Shown here in pieces: positions 16,846-25,900 of a DNA stretch of 64,000 nt. Position 1 is the stretch's first letter; each line of letters begins with the position of its first letter. The notes below the pieces were generated by a model. That model worked only from the letters and a program-made list of their open reading frames with translations. It was not told the DNA's origin and did no database searches. The translations under genes and the position numbers were made by a program. Source of the DNA: an uncultured Anaerotruncus sp. Lineage in GTDB: Bacteria > Bacillota > Clostridia > Oscillospirales > Acutalibacteraceae. The stretch is from assembly GCA_900539775.1 (NCBI GenBank), contig UQDL01000001.1, forward strand, positions 1 to 64,000. The letters are read 5' to 3'.

Positions 16846-18507
16846 ATGAAAACGAACTTGAAATTAGCCGATGCATACTACAGACTATCCGTTGAGGAGG
16901 CCAACGGCGGTGAATCATCGAGTATTACAAACCAACGAAGTATCGTCAGGCAATACTGTGAGGACAACGGTATTACCATTGTAAAAGAATTTGTTGACGA
17001 CGGTTTCTCAGGCTCAAATTTTGACAGACCGGGTTTTAGCCAAATGATTGCTCACCTTAAAGACGGGTTTGCAAACATGGTTATTACCAAGGACTTGTCA
17101 AGACTCGGCAGAGATATGACCGAGTCGAGCTACTATGCAGAAACCTACTTTCCCGAAAATCAAATTCATTATATTGCAATTAGCGACAACTTCGACTCGA
17201 ACGAAGTCAACATTATGGCTCCGTTCCAATTTGCGATGAACGATGTTTATCTGCGAGACACCTCACGGAAAATCAAGCAAGTCATAAATCAAAAAAGGAC
17301 AAAAGGCGAATACTGTGCCTGCCCTCCGTTCGGATATATGAAGAATAAAGACGGCACGGCGCTTGAGCCTGACCCGAAAACCGCTCCGATAGTGCAAAAG
17401 ATATTTGCCATGGCACACGACGGAAAATCTGCCAGAGCCATAGCAGCGGCACTCACCGAAAACGGCGACATAACACCGCTGAAATACCGTGTGCTTTACC
17501 GTGATAACTTCGGTGAAAGAGGTGCTGCAAGAGCTGTTGATGACTGGAATTACACAACGGTAAAGCGAATACTGAAAAACCCGGTTTACCTTGGGCACAC
17601 AATTCTCGGCAAAACAAAAAAGGCAAGTCTCAAATCAAAAAAGAAACTTGCCGTGCCGGAAGAAAATTGGTTCATCACAGAAAACACGCACACACCGCTT
17701 GTTACCAAAGAGCAGTTTGACCAAGCCGCCTACTTTATGGGAATGAACACAAAGAATTGGCAAAGCTACGAAAAATGCCGTTCAAGCATTTTCAACGGCG
17801 TAACCTTCTGTGCGCATTGCGGCGGTGCAATGTGTTCGTCGGGAACAGTGTATAAAGGCGAGCGAATGAAATATTGGTATCTTTCGTGCAACAATATTCC
17901 AAAGCGTTCCAAAAATCACTGCGAACACGGAGCAAGAATAAAATATACAGACTTGCTTGAAATAATAAAAGCCGACCTCAACCAGCTGATTTCTCTGTCC
18001 GACAAGGACAAAAAAGAGATTATCAAACAGGCAATTCAGAGGTCGGGACAAGTTAATATTTACGAAAATTCAGAGGACAATAAATCTGCTATCGAGGGAA
18101 GAATCGAAACAATCGACAGAATCATTATGAAACTCTACAACGACTATGCAGCGGGAACAATATCGGAAGATGTGCTGAATACAACGGCGTCGAAAATGTC
18201 CGACGAAGTTGCAAAGCTGAAAAAACAGCTATCCGAAATTGAACGCAAGCAGTCAAACGGAAACGAGATAACAAACAATTATGAAAAATTCTTTGCACTC
18301 GTAAAACAGTATGAGCATATTGATGAGCTGACGGAAGAAATCGTTCGCACCTTCATAGAGAGAATTGAAATCGAAGAAAAGGTACTGCCGGAAAATAAAA
18401 AAATCGCAGGCAAAAATGTACCTTACAAGCAAAAAATCACAATCTACTACCGATTTATCGGTAATTTTCAAGAAAATATAGTTAATAGACAAGATATGGC
18501 AAGCTAG
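16846..18507 (+). CDS. Large serine recombinase of element 1 (TnpX-like)
   Basis: A 553-residue site-specific recombinase. The N-terminal resolvase domain has the catalytic Ser15 in YYRLSVEE, the arginines in KDLSRLGRDM, and DGFSGSNFDRPGF. The recombinase domain follows (PPFGYM, WNYTTVKRILKNPVYLGH), then a zinc ribbon (CAHCGG near 323, later LSCNNIP and HCEHG), and a coiled coil with basic end (about 400-520). AAGGAGG lies 9 nt before ATG 16846. Its stop is 51 bp from the right core repeat at 18559, so it surely handles these ends: integration into and excision from the SASP gene. The inverted pair CAGTGC/GCACTG (18527-18532, 18553-18558) next to the core may be part of its binding site. Confidence 0.92.
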   Translation: MKTNLKLADAYYRLSVEEANGGESSSITNQRSIVRQYCEDNGITIVKEFVDDGFSGSNFDRPGFSQMIAHLKDGFANMVITKDLSRLGRDMTESSYYAETYFPENQIHYIAISDNFDSNEVNIMAPFQFAMNDVYLRDTSRKIKQVINQKRTKGEYCACPPFGYMKNKDGTALEPDPKTAPIVQKIFAMAHDGKSARAIAAALTENGDITPLKYRVLYRDNFGERGAARAVDDWNYTTVKRILKNPVYLGHTILGKTKKASLKSKKKLAVPEENWFITENTHTPLVTKEQFDQAAYFMGMNTKNWQSYEKCRSSIFNGVTFCAHCGGAMCSSGTVYKGERMKYWYLSCNNIPKRSKNHCEHGARIKYTDLLEIIKADLNQLISLSDKDKKEIIKQAIQRSGQVNIYENSEDNKSAIEGRIETIDRIIMKLYNDYAAGTISEDVLNTTASKMSDEVAKLKKQLSEIERKQSNGNEITNNYEKFFALVKQYEHIDELTEEIVRTFIERIEIEEKVLPENKKIAGKNVPYKQKITIYYRFIGNFQENIVNRQDMAS

Positions 18508-18558
18508 ACGAATATCTTGCCAAAATCAGTGCATTTTAATATGTAAACATACGCACTG

Positions 18559-18571
18559 AGAGGTTGGTGTT
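18559..18571 (+). repeat. attR core (13-bp direct repeat, right copy)
   Basis: AGAGGTTGGTGTT, identical to 6947-6959. It starts just after the GCACTG arm of an inverted pair. Confidence 0.85.
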
Positions 18572-18645
18572 AACCTTAAGCAGGGCTACAACGGCGATCT
18601 TACTTCTAAGCAAGCCGGCTCCGTAGGCGGCCAGATGGTTAATGT
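18560..18645 (+). pseudogene. Central part of the split SASP gene
   Basis: In frame from GAG 18560: EVGVNLKQGYNGDLTSKQAG then SVGGQMV. This carries the second SASP signature (K-Q-x-G-x-V-G-G-x-M). The Lys/Arg pair that normally follows GGxMV is missing (NV instead), and from about 18643 the frame continues as unrelated sequence to a TAA at 18742. So the last ten or so codons of the SASP are absent here, which marks a second break in the gene. No promoter or start belongs to this piece. Confidence 0.88.
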
Positions 18646-18844
18646 AATGTGTCCTGTACGAACTGTGCATTTTCAGCGTACAAATTGGGCTAAAAATAAC
18701 CAACTTCAGCCGATTACATACGAATTTTGCATAGCGGTATAAAGGCCCCACTGCACACAACAAAAACATACAAAAGCTACAAATAATAAATACAATGAAC
18801 ACCATCTGATGTGAACTGTCCCAAATTGTGCTGACAAGAAAATG

Positions 18845-18873
18845 TTGTATATAAAAGCCATTTATGGTACTAT
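18845..18873 (+). promoter_or_regulatory. Promoter of the RhuM-GNAT gene
   Basis: TTGTAT (18845-18850), 17 bp, TACTAT (18868-18873), 22 bp before ATG 18896. Confidence 0.55.
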
Positions 18874-18895
18874 GATAAAAGAAGGATAAATCGCT

Positions 18896-19636
18896 ATGAA
18901 AGAACAGAAAATTGATCTTAAAGAAATGAATAAAGATAATAATCAAGGCGAAATAGTTACTTATCAAGCTGATGACGATGATACAAAAATTGATGTTCGA
19001 TTTGTTGATGAAACGGTATGGTTGACGCAGGCACAATTATGTGAACTTTACCAAACGAGCAAATCAAATGTAAGTGAGCATATTAAAAATATTTTTGAAG
19101 AGGGCGAGCTTGAAAAAAATTCAGTTGTTCGAAAATTCCGAACAACTGCGAGTGACGGTAAAAATTATAGCGTTTCATGTTATGAGTATTTTGAAATTAA
19201 AATCGAAAAACTAAAAAATAACAGTAATCTTTGGAATCAAACGATCTCCTATGCGAATAATTGCTCTTGGAATGTCGGTAAGCATTTAGCTAAGCTATTG
19301 GAACAAGATGATTTTCAAGATTTTGAAGGTATTTTTATAGCTTTGAGAGGTAATAATATTATCGGATTTTGTACTTTTCTTGAAACCGACTACTATCCCG
19401 AAAATCGCTATTTTCCTTGGATAAGTTCAATTTTTGTTGACGAAGAATATCGAGGGAATCGAATCAGTGAAAAACTTATCCAATCTGCAATAAATCACGC
19501 TCGCAAGTTTGGATTTGATAAAGTTTATATTCCGTCAAATATAATCGGTCTTTACGAAAAATACGGATTTTGCAAGATCGATGAGCTCGAAAATTATGAC
19601 GGTGATATCGATAATATTTTTATGAAAGAAATATAA
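18896..19636 (+). CDS. Chimeric RhuM N-terminus fused to a GNAT acetyltransferase
   Basis: A 246-residue protein in one unbroken frame, with AAGGA 11 nt before ATG 18896. Residues 1-100 are the DNA-binding start of the RhuM family: VWLTQAQLCELYQTSKSNVS, EHIKNIFEEGELEKNSVVRK, TTASDGKNYS. In RhuM this leads on to the YNLDVIISVGYRV segment; here it switches after SVSCY to a GNAT (about 102-246) with FEGIFIALRGNNIIGFC, VDEEYRGNRISEKLI and YEKYGF. The join keeps the frame, so a deletion has probably fused two genes. It may be a working fusion enzyme or just a remnant; the acetyl-CoA loop (RGNRIS) is off consensus. Confidence 0.8.
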   Translation: MKEQKIDLKEMNKDNNQGEIVTYQADDDDTKIDVRFVDETVWLTQAQLCELYQTSKSNVSEHIKNIFEEGELEKNSVVRKFRTTASDGKNYSVSCYEYFEIKIEKLKNNSNLWNQTISYANNCSWNVGKHLAKLLEQDDFQDFEGIFIALRGNNIIGFCTFLETDYYPENRYFPWISSIFVDEEYRGNRISEKLIQSAINHARKFGFDKVYIPSNIIGLYEKYGFCKIDELENYDGDIDNIFMKEI

Positions 19637-19640
19637 AACA

Positions 19641-19676
19641 AAAGCGTTGGAGAAACCGATCTCCAACGCTTTTTTA
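19641..19676 (+). terminator. Hairpin terminator
   Basis: AAAGCGTTGGAGA pairs with TCTCCAACGCTTT around AACCGA, with a T6 tail, 4 nt after the RhuM-GNAT stop. Confidence 0.85.
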
Positions 19677-19944
19677 ATTGTGCATCATAATTTGCATCAA
19701 TCATTATTTTCGGTAAAATACAATCCCAACAAAGCAATTTCATATATCAACGAAATTGGTGGTAAATGAAAAAGTAAATATAACGAATAAATTTGGAATA
19801 CACATTATTCGTCGCTAAAAGTGGCACAGATTGCAAAAGTTTGTTGTAATTTTTGGCACGAACTAAATTTGTAAATTTATAAATCGCACATTCGCAAAAG
19901 AAAACCTCTTTTGGTACAATTTGAGTATCAAAGGAGGTTTCACT

Positions 19945-20307
19945 ATGAATAACACATTATTTGAACAATTCAGCGGCACATATACCCGGCAGGGCGATTA
20001 TCTTTTGCCTAATTTAACTTTACAAGCGGAAGAAGAAACCGGTTATATCGGAGTGTGGGGACAACACAGGTTAAATTATTTAAAGCACCATCGCAAAGTT
20101 TTATATTATAACTTGCTCACTTCCGGCAAACTCCGTGCCTGCTTGCCGATACTTGTTATAAATTTATTGATAAAGAACGTAAAAGTTCACAAAATTCATC
20201 AACGTATGTTTCAGAAAGCATTTTGCTTGGTGCATGTTCCTTGTAGTCAATATGATGAAGGTCTGTGCGTGAATCATATTTTCCCAATTCTTCTAACTTT
20301 AGAGTAG
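19945..20307 (+). pseudogene. tnpV: Truncated tnpV
   Basis: AAAGGAGG lies 8 nt before ATG 19945. Residues 1-62 match transposon protein TnpV closely: FEQFSGTYTRQGDYLLPNLT, LQAEEETGYIGVWGQHRLNY, HHRKVLYYNLLTSGKL. Normal TnpV goes on for another 60 residues in a conserved helical part; here homology ends near 20140 and the frame runs antisense into the ATPase gene until 20307. It was cut when the defence genes arrived or by a deletion. TnpV belongs to Tn4451/ICE-type elements; its function is unknown. Confidence 0.8.
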
Positions 20308-21763
20308 TAGTAAAAATGACTTGATTTGAGAGTCCTTTATATAGTTCCAAAACTGTATTCTCTTTTGATGTTGAGAGGTCTTCTGCTCTAAATGAATCTA
20401 CAACAATTGGATAATTATGATTAAGAACTTTACTAAAGGCATAGAGTCGAGACAAATGAAAAATCGTTGCTTCACTTCCAGAATACACTTCATCTTTTTT
20501 TGTGAAAAGATCATCAAAATGCAAATTACCATTGGGATCTATTTCTTCATAAACAGCATTCATTTCGTTTAATATAGCCATCAGTATTGCGAGTTGCTGT
20601 TCTTTTTTTGATTGTGTTGTTCCAGCACTAATTTTCAATTGGTTTTTTAGGCTTTCTGTTTCTAAATCAATTTCCTTTATTTTGGCTTCTGCATCAGATG
20701 CATTAAAAACATCTTGCTTATATGCAACTATCGACTCTAAAGAAATCGATTCATCATTCATTAGTGCTTGTAATTCGTCTTGAGCAGAGCTAATTTGAGA
20801 CGCCAATTTGTTGATTTCTTCATTATATGCTTCTATTTTTTCGTTTATTGACGCAATGATTTCATTTCGCATATCTATAGACGATACATCAAAAGCATAA
20901 GCGTTCTTTTTGGAAGAGCTGAAAGATATGTTAGTAGAATTACAATCCATACATCTAAGCTCTCCGCTTTCCATTGTTCGGTTCAAAGATCTGAGTTCTT
21001 TTAATGTCGTTTCCCAACTGGCTTTTCGTGTTGCGGCTTTATTTCTGGCTTTCCTCAACTCGGCAATCTTGGAGTTAATCTTTTCCATTTCAGACAATTT
21101 CTTATCAAAAGTTGTCTTATCGCTAACAGAGCTCAAATAACTAACCGGCGTTTTCTTAGATTTCAATATTTTATGTTGCTTGATTAATAACTCACGTTCG
21201 CTTTTTAATTTTGAAAGCTGTTCTTTTATCTTCTTGATTTCATCTTCATCGAGTTCTAATCCGCTTAAATCACAAATATCATAAAGCATATTATAGAAAT
21301 CTGTTTTATTGTAAAATCCAGCGTGCGATACATTTGATGTATCTTTTTTATCTTGACCGACAAAAAATAACTGCAAGAATAAAACTGGATCAACAATCTT
21401 GGAAATTTGATTTTTAACAATATTTGGCAATTTGAAAATGTGTTTATTCCAATAACGCTTTAATTCAGAAACATTATCAAATAACATTAACACTGAATTG
21501 TGTTTTAAAACAAATCCATTATTAAATCTGCAGAGCTTATATATTGTTTCATCTACTTCAAATTCAATGTAATGATAATAATCTTTATACTCAAATGTTG
21601 TAGGAAAAGCCGGATCATTTCCTAAGGCATACATCATAGATTGGATTTCTATAGTTTTACCTTTGTTATTTTCATCAGAAGAAATAATGTTTAATCCTGT
21701 GTGAAAATTGGTTTCTATAAATGCTTCATTTTTATTTCCTACGGCAGTTTTTTTAATGATCAT
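20156..21763 (-). CDS. Rad50/SMC-like ATPase of a two-gene defence pair
   Basis: A 535-residue ATPase. The head has a degenerate Walker A (SSDENNKGKTIEIQS, residues 32-46) and, near the C-terminus, YPIVVDSFRAEDLS as Walker B/D-loop and IFTTTLKLEE. Between them is a long coiled coil (about 170-420) broken by CMDC near residue 275, like a Rad50 zinc hook but with one visible pair. This is the build of ATPases in ABC-three-component and Lamassu-type antiphage systems. ATG 21763 is preferred (AAGGATGG 7 nt upstream) over 21775; either overlaps the end of the nuclease gene at 21753, so the two are coupled. Its role would be to sense DNA ends or foreign DNA and set the nuclease free. Confidence 0.7.
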   Translation of the reverse strand: MIIKKTAVGNKNEAFIETNFHTGLNIISSDENNKGKTIEIQSMMYALGNDPAFPTTFEYKDYYHYIEFEVDETIYKLCRFNNGFVLKHNSVLMLFDNVSELKRYWNKHIFKLPNIVKNQISKIVDPVLFLQLFFVGQDKKDTSNVSHAGFYNKTDFYNMLYDICDLSGLELDEDEIKKIKEQLSKLKSERELLIKQHKILKSKKTPVSYLSSVSDKTTFDKKLSEMEKINSKIAELRKARNKAATRKASWETTLKELRSLNRTMESGELRCMDCNSTNISFSSSKKNAYAFDVSSIDMRNEIIASINEKIEAYNEEINKLASQISSAQDELQALMNDESISLESIVAYKQDVFNASDAEAKIKEIDLETESLKNQLKISAGTTQSKKEQQLAILMAILNEMNAVYEEIDPNGNLHFDDLFTKKDEVYSGSEATIFHLSRLYAFSKVLNHNYPIVVDSFRAEDLSTSKENTVLELYKGLSNQVIFTTTLKLEELGKYDSRTDLHHIDYKEHAPSKMLSETYVDEFCELLRSLSINL

Positions 21764-22790
21764 TTTGAATACCATCCTTTACAACAGATATAAAATACTT
21801 CAAAGAAATTGCATCGAAATCAGGCGAAGCGTTTCTAATTTGCGTATCAAGTAATTGATATATTTCTTGAACAGCACAATTGGGATTTGTAACTATCAAG
21901 GAATATATATTTTCAAATAGATTCCAAAATTCAGAGGCTGCATTTTTGTTAAAAAGTGCTTTACATAATGTTTGTACGCATTCATCAAGCATCTCTCTTT
22001 GCTTTTCCGGAACCCACGAAGAGTAAATCGGTAAAAAGGACGGAGGAATACTGTTTTTTTCAACAGGATTACGATTGATGATACGATTCAAAGTTAATAG
22101 ACGTATTTCGCTATTAGTTAAATGGCGACAATGTTGTAATACTTCATCTGTCGTTTGAATAACAATACCTTCTACTACGTTATTCTTTAATTCAGATTGA
22201 GCATTTCGAATTTCGTTAAAAATAGTAGTAAGTACTTTGTCTTCAGGAATTATATTTGGGTGATCTTTTATAATTGCTTTGACATACTCATTAGGAGGTT
22301 TGTTATCAATTACAAACGTTACTTTTTTTAAAAAATCATCAATATTAGAATCCGTAATATCGTAATCATTTATGTATGTTTTTTCCTTGGCTTCTTTTTT
22401 GAGACCCTCTTTTAGCTTTGATAGTGCAGAGATATTAACATTTGACCAATCAAATATATCTAAAGTATCGTCCACCCTCACTGTAGACGATACCCCTCCA
22501 AGAAAAAGTATGTATTCCTTAAAGTCAATATCACTCAAATAGTTCTTAAACAAAGTTACTAATTCCTTGCCAATTGCGGCAGGGGAATTATTTTTTGCTC
22601 CTTTTGATTGGACATCCCATAAATTTTCGGCAAATCTGTCCATACCGGTTAAATCATTAAAAAAGTCAACTACAAAATAATGAATTTCATTACTGTCACT
22701 TCTAAAATTCATTAAATATAGTAGAGCTTTTGTTTCGTATTCCGCTCCGGAACTTCTAGTTCGTTCACTTGATCTGACTGTATAAGACAT
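21753..22790 (-). CDS. Cap4/DUF4297-like nuclease subunit of a two-gene defence pair
   Basis: A 345-residue protein. The N-terminal 90 residues have SGAEYETKALLYLMNF, DFFNDLTGMDRF and LWDVQSKGAKNN, the spacing of Cap4-type PD-(D/E)xK nucleases (E/D...D-x-Q-x-K). The rest is helical with no motif I recognise (KNVEG, IPPSFLPIYSSWVPEKQREM). GGAG sits 9 nt before ATG 22790. With the coupled Rad50-like ATPase it resembles Lamassu-type or ABC-3C defence pairs, where the nuclease part is the killer. I am fairly sure of the pair, less of the exact family. Confidence 0.6.
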   Translation of the reverse strand: MSYTVRSSERTRSSGAEYETKALLYLMNFRSDSNEIHYFVVDFFNDLTGMDRFAENLWDVQSKGAKNNSPAAIGKELVTLFKNYLSDIDFKEYILFLGGVSSTVRVDDTLDIFDWSNVNISALSKLKEGLKKEAKEKTYINDYDITDSNIDDFLKKVTFVIDNKPPNEYVKAIIKDHPNIIPEDKVLTTIFNEIRNAQSELKNNVVEGIVIQTTDEVLQHCRHLTNSEIRLLTLNRIINRNPVEKNSIPPSFLPIYSSWVPEKQREMLDECVQTLCKALFNKNAASEFWNLFENIYSLIVTNPNCAVQEIYQLLDTQIRNASPDFDAISLKYFISVVKDGIQNDH

Positions 22791-22921
22791 AGCAAGATCT
22801 CCTATTTTTGTTAATTTGATGCTTTTATACTGTATAAATTCTATATTTTCAATTCATAATCGCGTTCATAAAAAGCCAAATATATCTTAAATACAGTATT
22901 CAACTTTCTTTGATAGACTAT

Positions 22922-25900
22922 TTATTCATCCTCATTAAGAGCGTTCATAACCTCTTTAACAACTTTACCGTCCCATCCAACGCAAAGCATTTCTTTAGTT
23001 ATGATAGCTTTATAGACCGGGTTTTTTTCAACTACATTCCAAAGATAACGCAAGATAATAATATAATCATCAAAGTTATCCTTGACTTTATTTGCTACAT
23101 TCTTACGCCACTCATCTGCAAATTCCTTGCCTGAATAAATATCGTTTAAATCCTTACATATAAAGTTTATTGCTCCGCCTATACCGGGAAGTTCGTTTTC
23201 GTTAGCATCGGGGTTTGGATTTTCAGCAATTTTTACATGAAGCAGTAAATGCTCAAGCAAATTGCAGTAAACAAGCCTGTCCGCTTTTTGATACTCAAAA
23301 GGATTATTAACTGCAAATTTATCGTTACAAAGCATTATTGCCTTGTCCTCATCAATATGATGACAGAACAGTCCTTCATTGGTTCGAGTAACCAAAGGAT
23401 TTTTTGTTTTGCAAGCAGTATCCTTAAAGTAATTGTGCTTTGCATAACCGTATTTTTTAAGAAGATACTTTACCACATCACTATATGGCATAGATAAAAG
23501 ATTTTCTAACACCGATGGAGTCTCCTTAGCTTTAATCACAGACTCAATATAAGCTCGTTCTTCAACAGTTAATTCTGCCAAATCGCAAAGCTGTTTATTA
23601 ACATCTTTATTAAAATCAATAATGTCATTATCGTCCGTATAATCAAGTATGTCAGGAACTTTCTTGCCAAGTGAGGTCAACGATTCATCGGTCATCAAGA
23701 ACATAAAGCGAATTAGTGTTGCTTTACAATATTTGAAGAAGTTTTGTGCTTCTTTCTCAGTCTTAAATGAGCCAAGTGCTACTCTTGAACGACCAAATGC
23801 TGAATGATTATCAATAATTTCTATCTGATTATCACGCTTCTGTCCTCCGGCATTGGCACTTGAAACGACAACTTGCCATTCATCAATATAATCCGTATTT
23901 GTTTCAATAACATCTCTGTTAGCAATAAACCAAGTGGAACGTCCAGCTTTTCCGGCTTTGTCGTTAGTAAATAGTTTGATTTCCTTTGAATAGTCAATGG
24001 TTGAATCCTTTGTAAGTAATCTAATTTTTGTAGGATTTTCCTCAGCAAAACTACTTTCTATACCAAAGAGTTTTTGAGATAAAACTCTGTCATGAATGTA
24101 CTCCATATTGTAAGTTTTTACCATATTACTTACCTTGCTCACGACATTATTATCCTGCGGATTGAGTGGCATAAGTTCCTCACCGGGAGCTTTAATTATC
24201 GCATTAAGCACAGTATTACCCTTGTGGTAAATATACTCAAACTCATCAGAGCTTTTTGTTTTATTCTTATATACAATTGATATTCCGTCTGCTATTCCTA
24301 CATCACTAAATATTTCAGTTGAATCAGGATAGAAAATCAGCTTAACCAAATGAGGGTCATTGATTTGCTCTAAACCAAATTGAGCCATTCCTTTTCCTGA
24401 CCTATGTATCCATCTTGCACCTGGATATATTAAAGATGTTGCACCATTTGATATATCGTCAGCTGCTGCTTGAAAGAATGGAAAAATACTTCTACTTCTT
24501 GCTTGCCCATTAGTTTTTGACTCTTGTTTTGCTATTTCTTCCTGATAAGGCGGATTACCAACAACTGCATCGAACTTCATTTCTTTCACTTCCTTTTTCC
24601 AGTAGGAGCCTTTCAGAACACGCTTTTTAAATTGCTCCGGTTTGTTTTTAAGCATATTTACAAGGTCATCAAAATAATGAGCGTTGCACTTAACATCACT
24701 GTAACCGCAAAGAGTTCTTCTGGTGATAGATTTTGCCATAGGTGTTTTGCAAATGACATAAACATTATCTCTGATAACTTCATTCCAAAAATATTGACAT
24801 TCCTCAGGTGCCCAGTCATCATCACTCATCCCCTCCATACGCTGCTTATAAAAGCTGTAAGCAACATATAAAGGATACAAACCTGTTTTAGAGTTAATTT
24901 CAAGTATCTTTGCATTTTCTGCAAATACAGTATTTGTTACCTCGTCTCTGTCTACAAAGCGAGGTTCTTCAAGGCGATGCTTTTCTTCTTGAGTATCATC
25001 CTCAAAATTTTCATTAAAGAAACACCAGCCACCGAGAGTTTCAGACATATGCATATTCACAACTCGCCAAGGAGTAAGAACCGTTTCCTTGTCGGGATTC
25101 TTGAAGTGGCGGAAAATCTCCGCAATTTGAATAACTCGCCTTGTCGGAGTTTCTCTGTCAGCAGATGCTGCAAGCCTTCTGATACGCTTACCTGCTGCAA
25201 TGAATACGTCTCGGTCATAATACTTAGTGAACTCGGTAAATATCTTTTTACTTACGCCTGCCGGCATAAATTCTTTCCAAGATTCATCATCGACAATATC
25301 AACAAAACTATCAATATCGATATCTTCATCAATCGGAACATCAGCGCCATAAATCATAAGTGGCATACGGATAGAAATTCCACGAAGAATATCAATGGCT
25401 TTTTTTCTCGCTTCTTTAGCTTGTTTCTTTTTCTTACGGTCTTCTAACTCTTCAGGTGTTGAAGGAGTTGGCGGAGTAGCTGGTTCGGGGTCATCTAAAT
25501 GTTCAATCTGCTCATCCGTCAATCCTTGTCCGTTTACAACAACATCCTTCTTTTTCTTTGAAGCCTTAGATGCACCAATAATATCTTTAAGCTCATTAAA
25601 CTTAGATGCGTCAATCTCGTTAAGCTTAAGGAGTTCATCGTTGTACAGAGATTCATCCTCAAATCCGCTATTTACCGCACGTTCAGCGTAAATCTGTTTA
25701 ATTTGTTCCATCATAGACTCAACACTATAAGTTTTAGTTTTTGAGCCCGCAATAGCAATAACAGGGCAATAATTCAAGAACTCGGTCATAGCCTCCCTGC
25801 GTTTTTGCTGACTTTTACCCGGTTTACGGGATAAATGCACTGTTTCGGTTAAAACTTTGAGTGTTCTGTCAGGTGCAAAGTCAAATACATAGCAGTCTGT

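Larger units (their letters stand above)
6947..18571. mobile_element. 11.6-kb serine-recombinase element inserted in the SASP gene
   Basis: The element is bounded by the 13-bp direct repeat AGAGGTTGGTGTT (6947-6959 and 18559-18571); the repeat-to-repeat distance is 11,612 bp. It carries, left to right: a GNAT acetyltransferase, an ATPase remnant, the iron/heme-type operon (minus strand), a GNAT fragment, an HTH protein, a hairpin-rich block, a leader peptide, a small TnpW-like gene and the recombinase, which stops 51 bp before the right repeat. Removal between the repeats restores the SASP frame. Large serine recombinases of the TnpX/phiC31 type leave such short core repeats. No conjugation genes are present, so it is a mobilisable or self-excising integrated element rather than a conjugative one. 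Confidence 0.85.
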
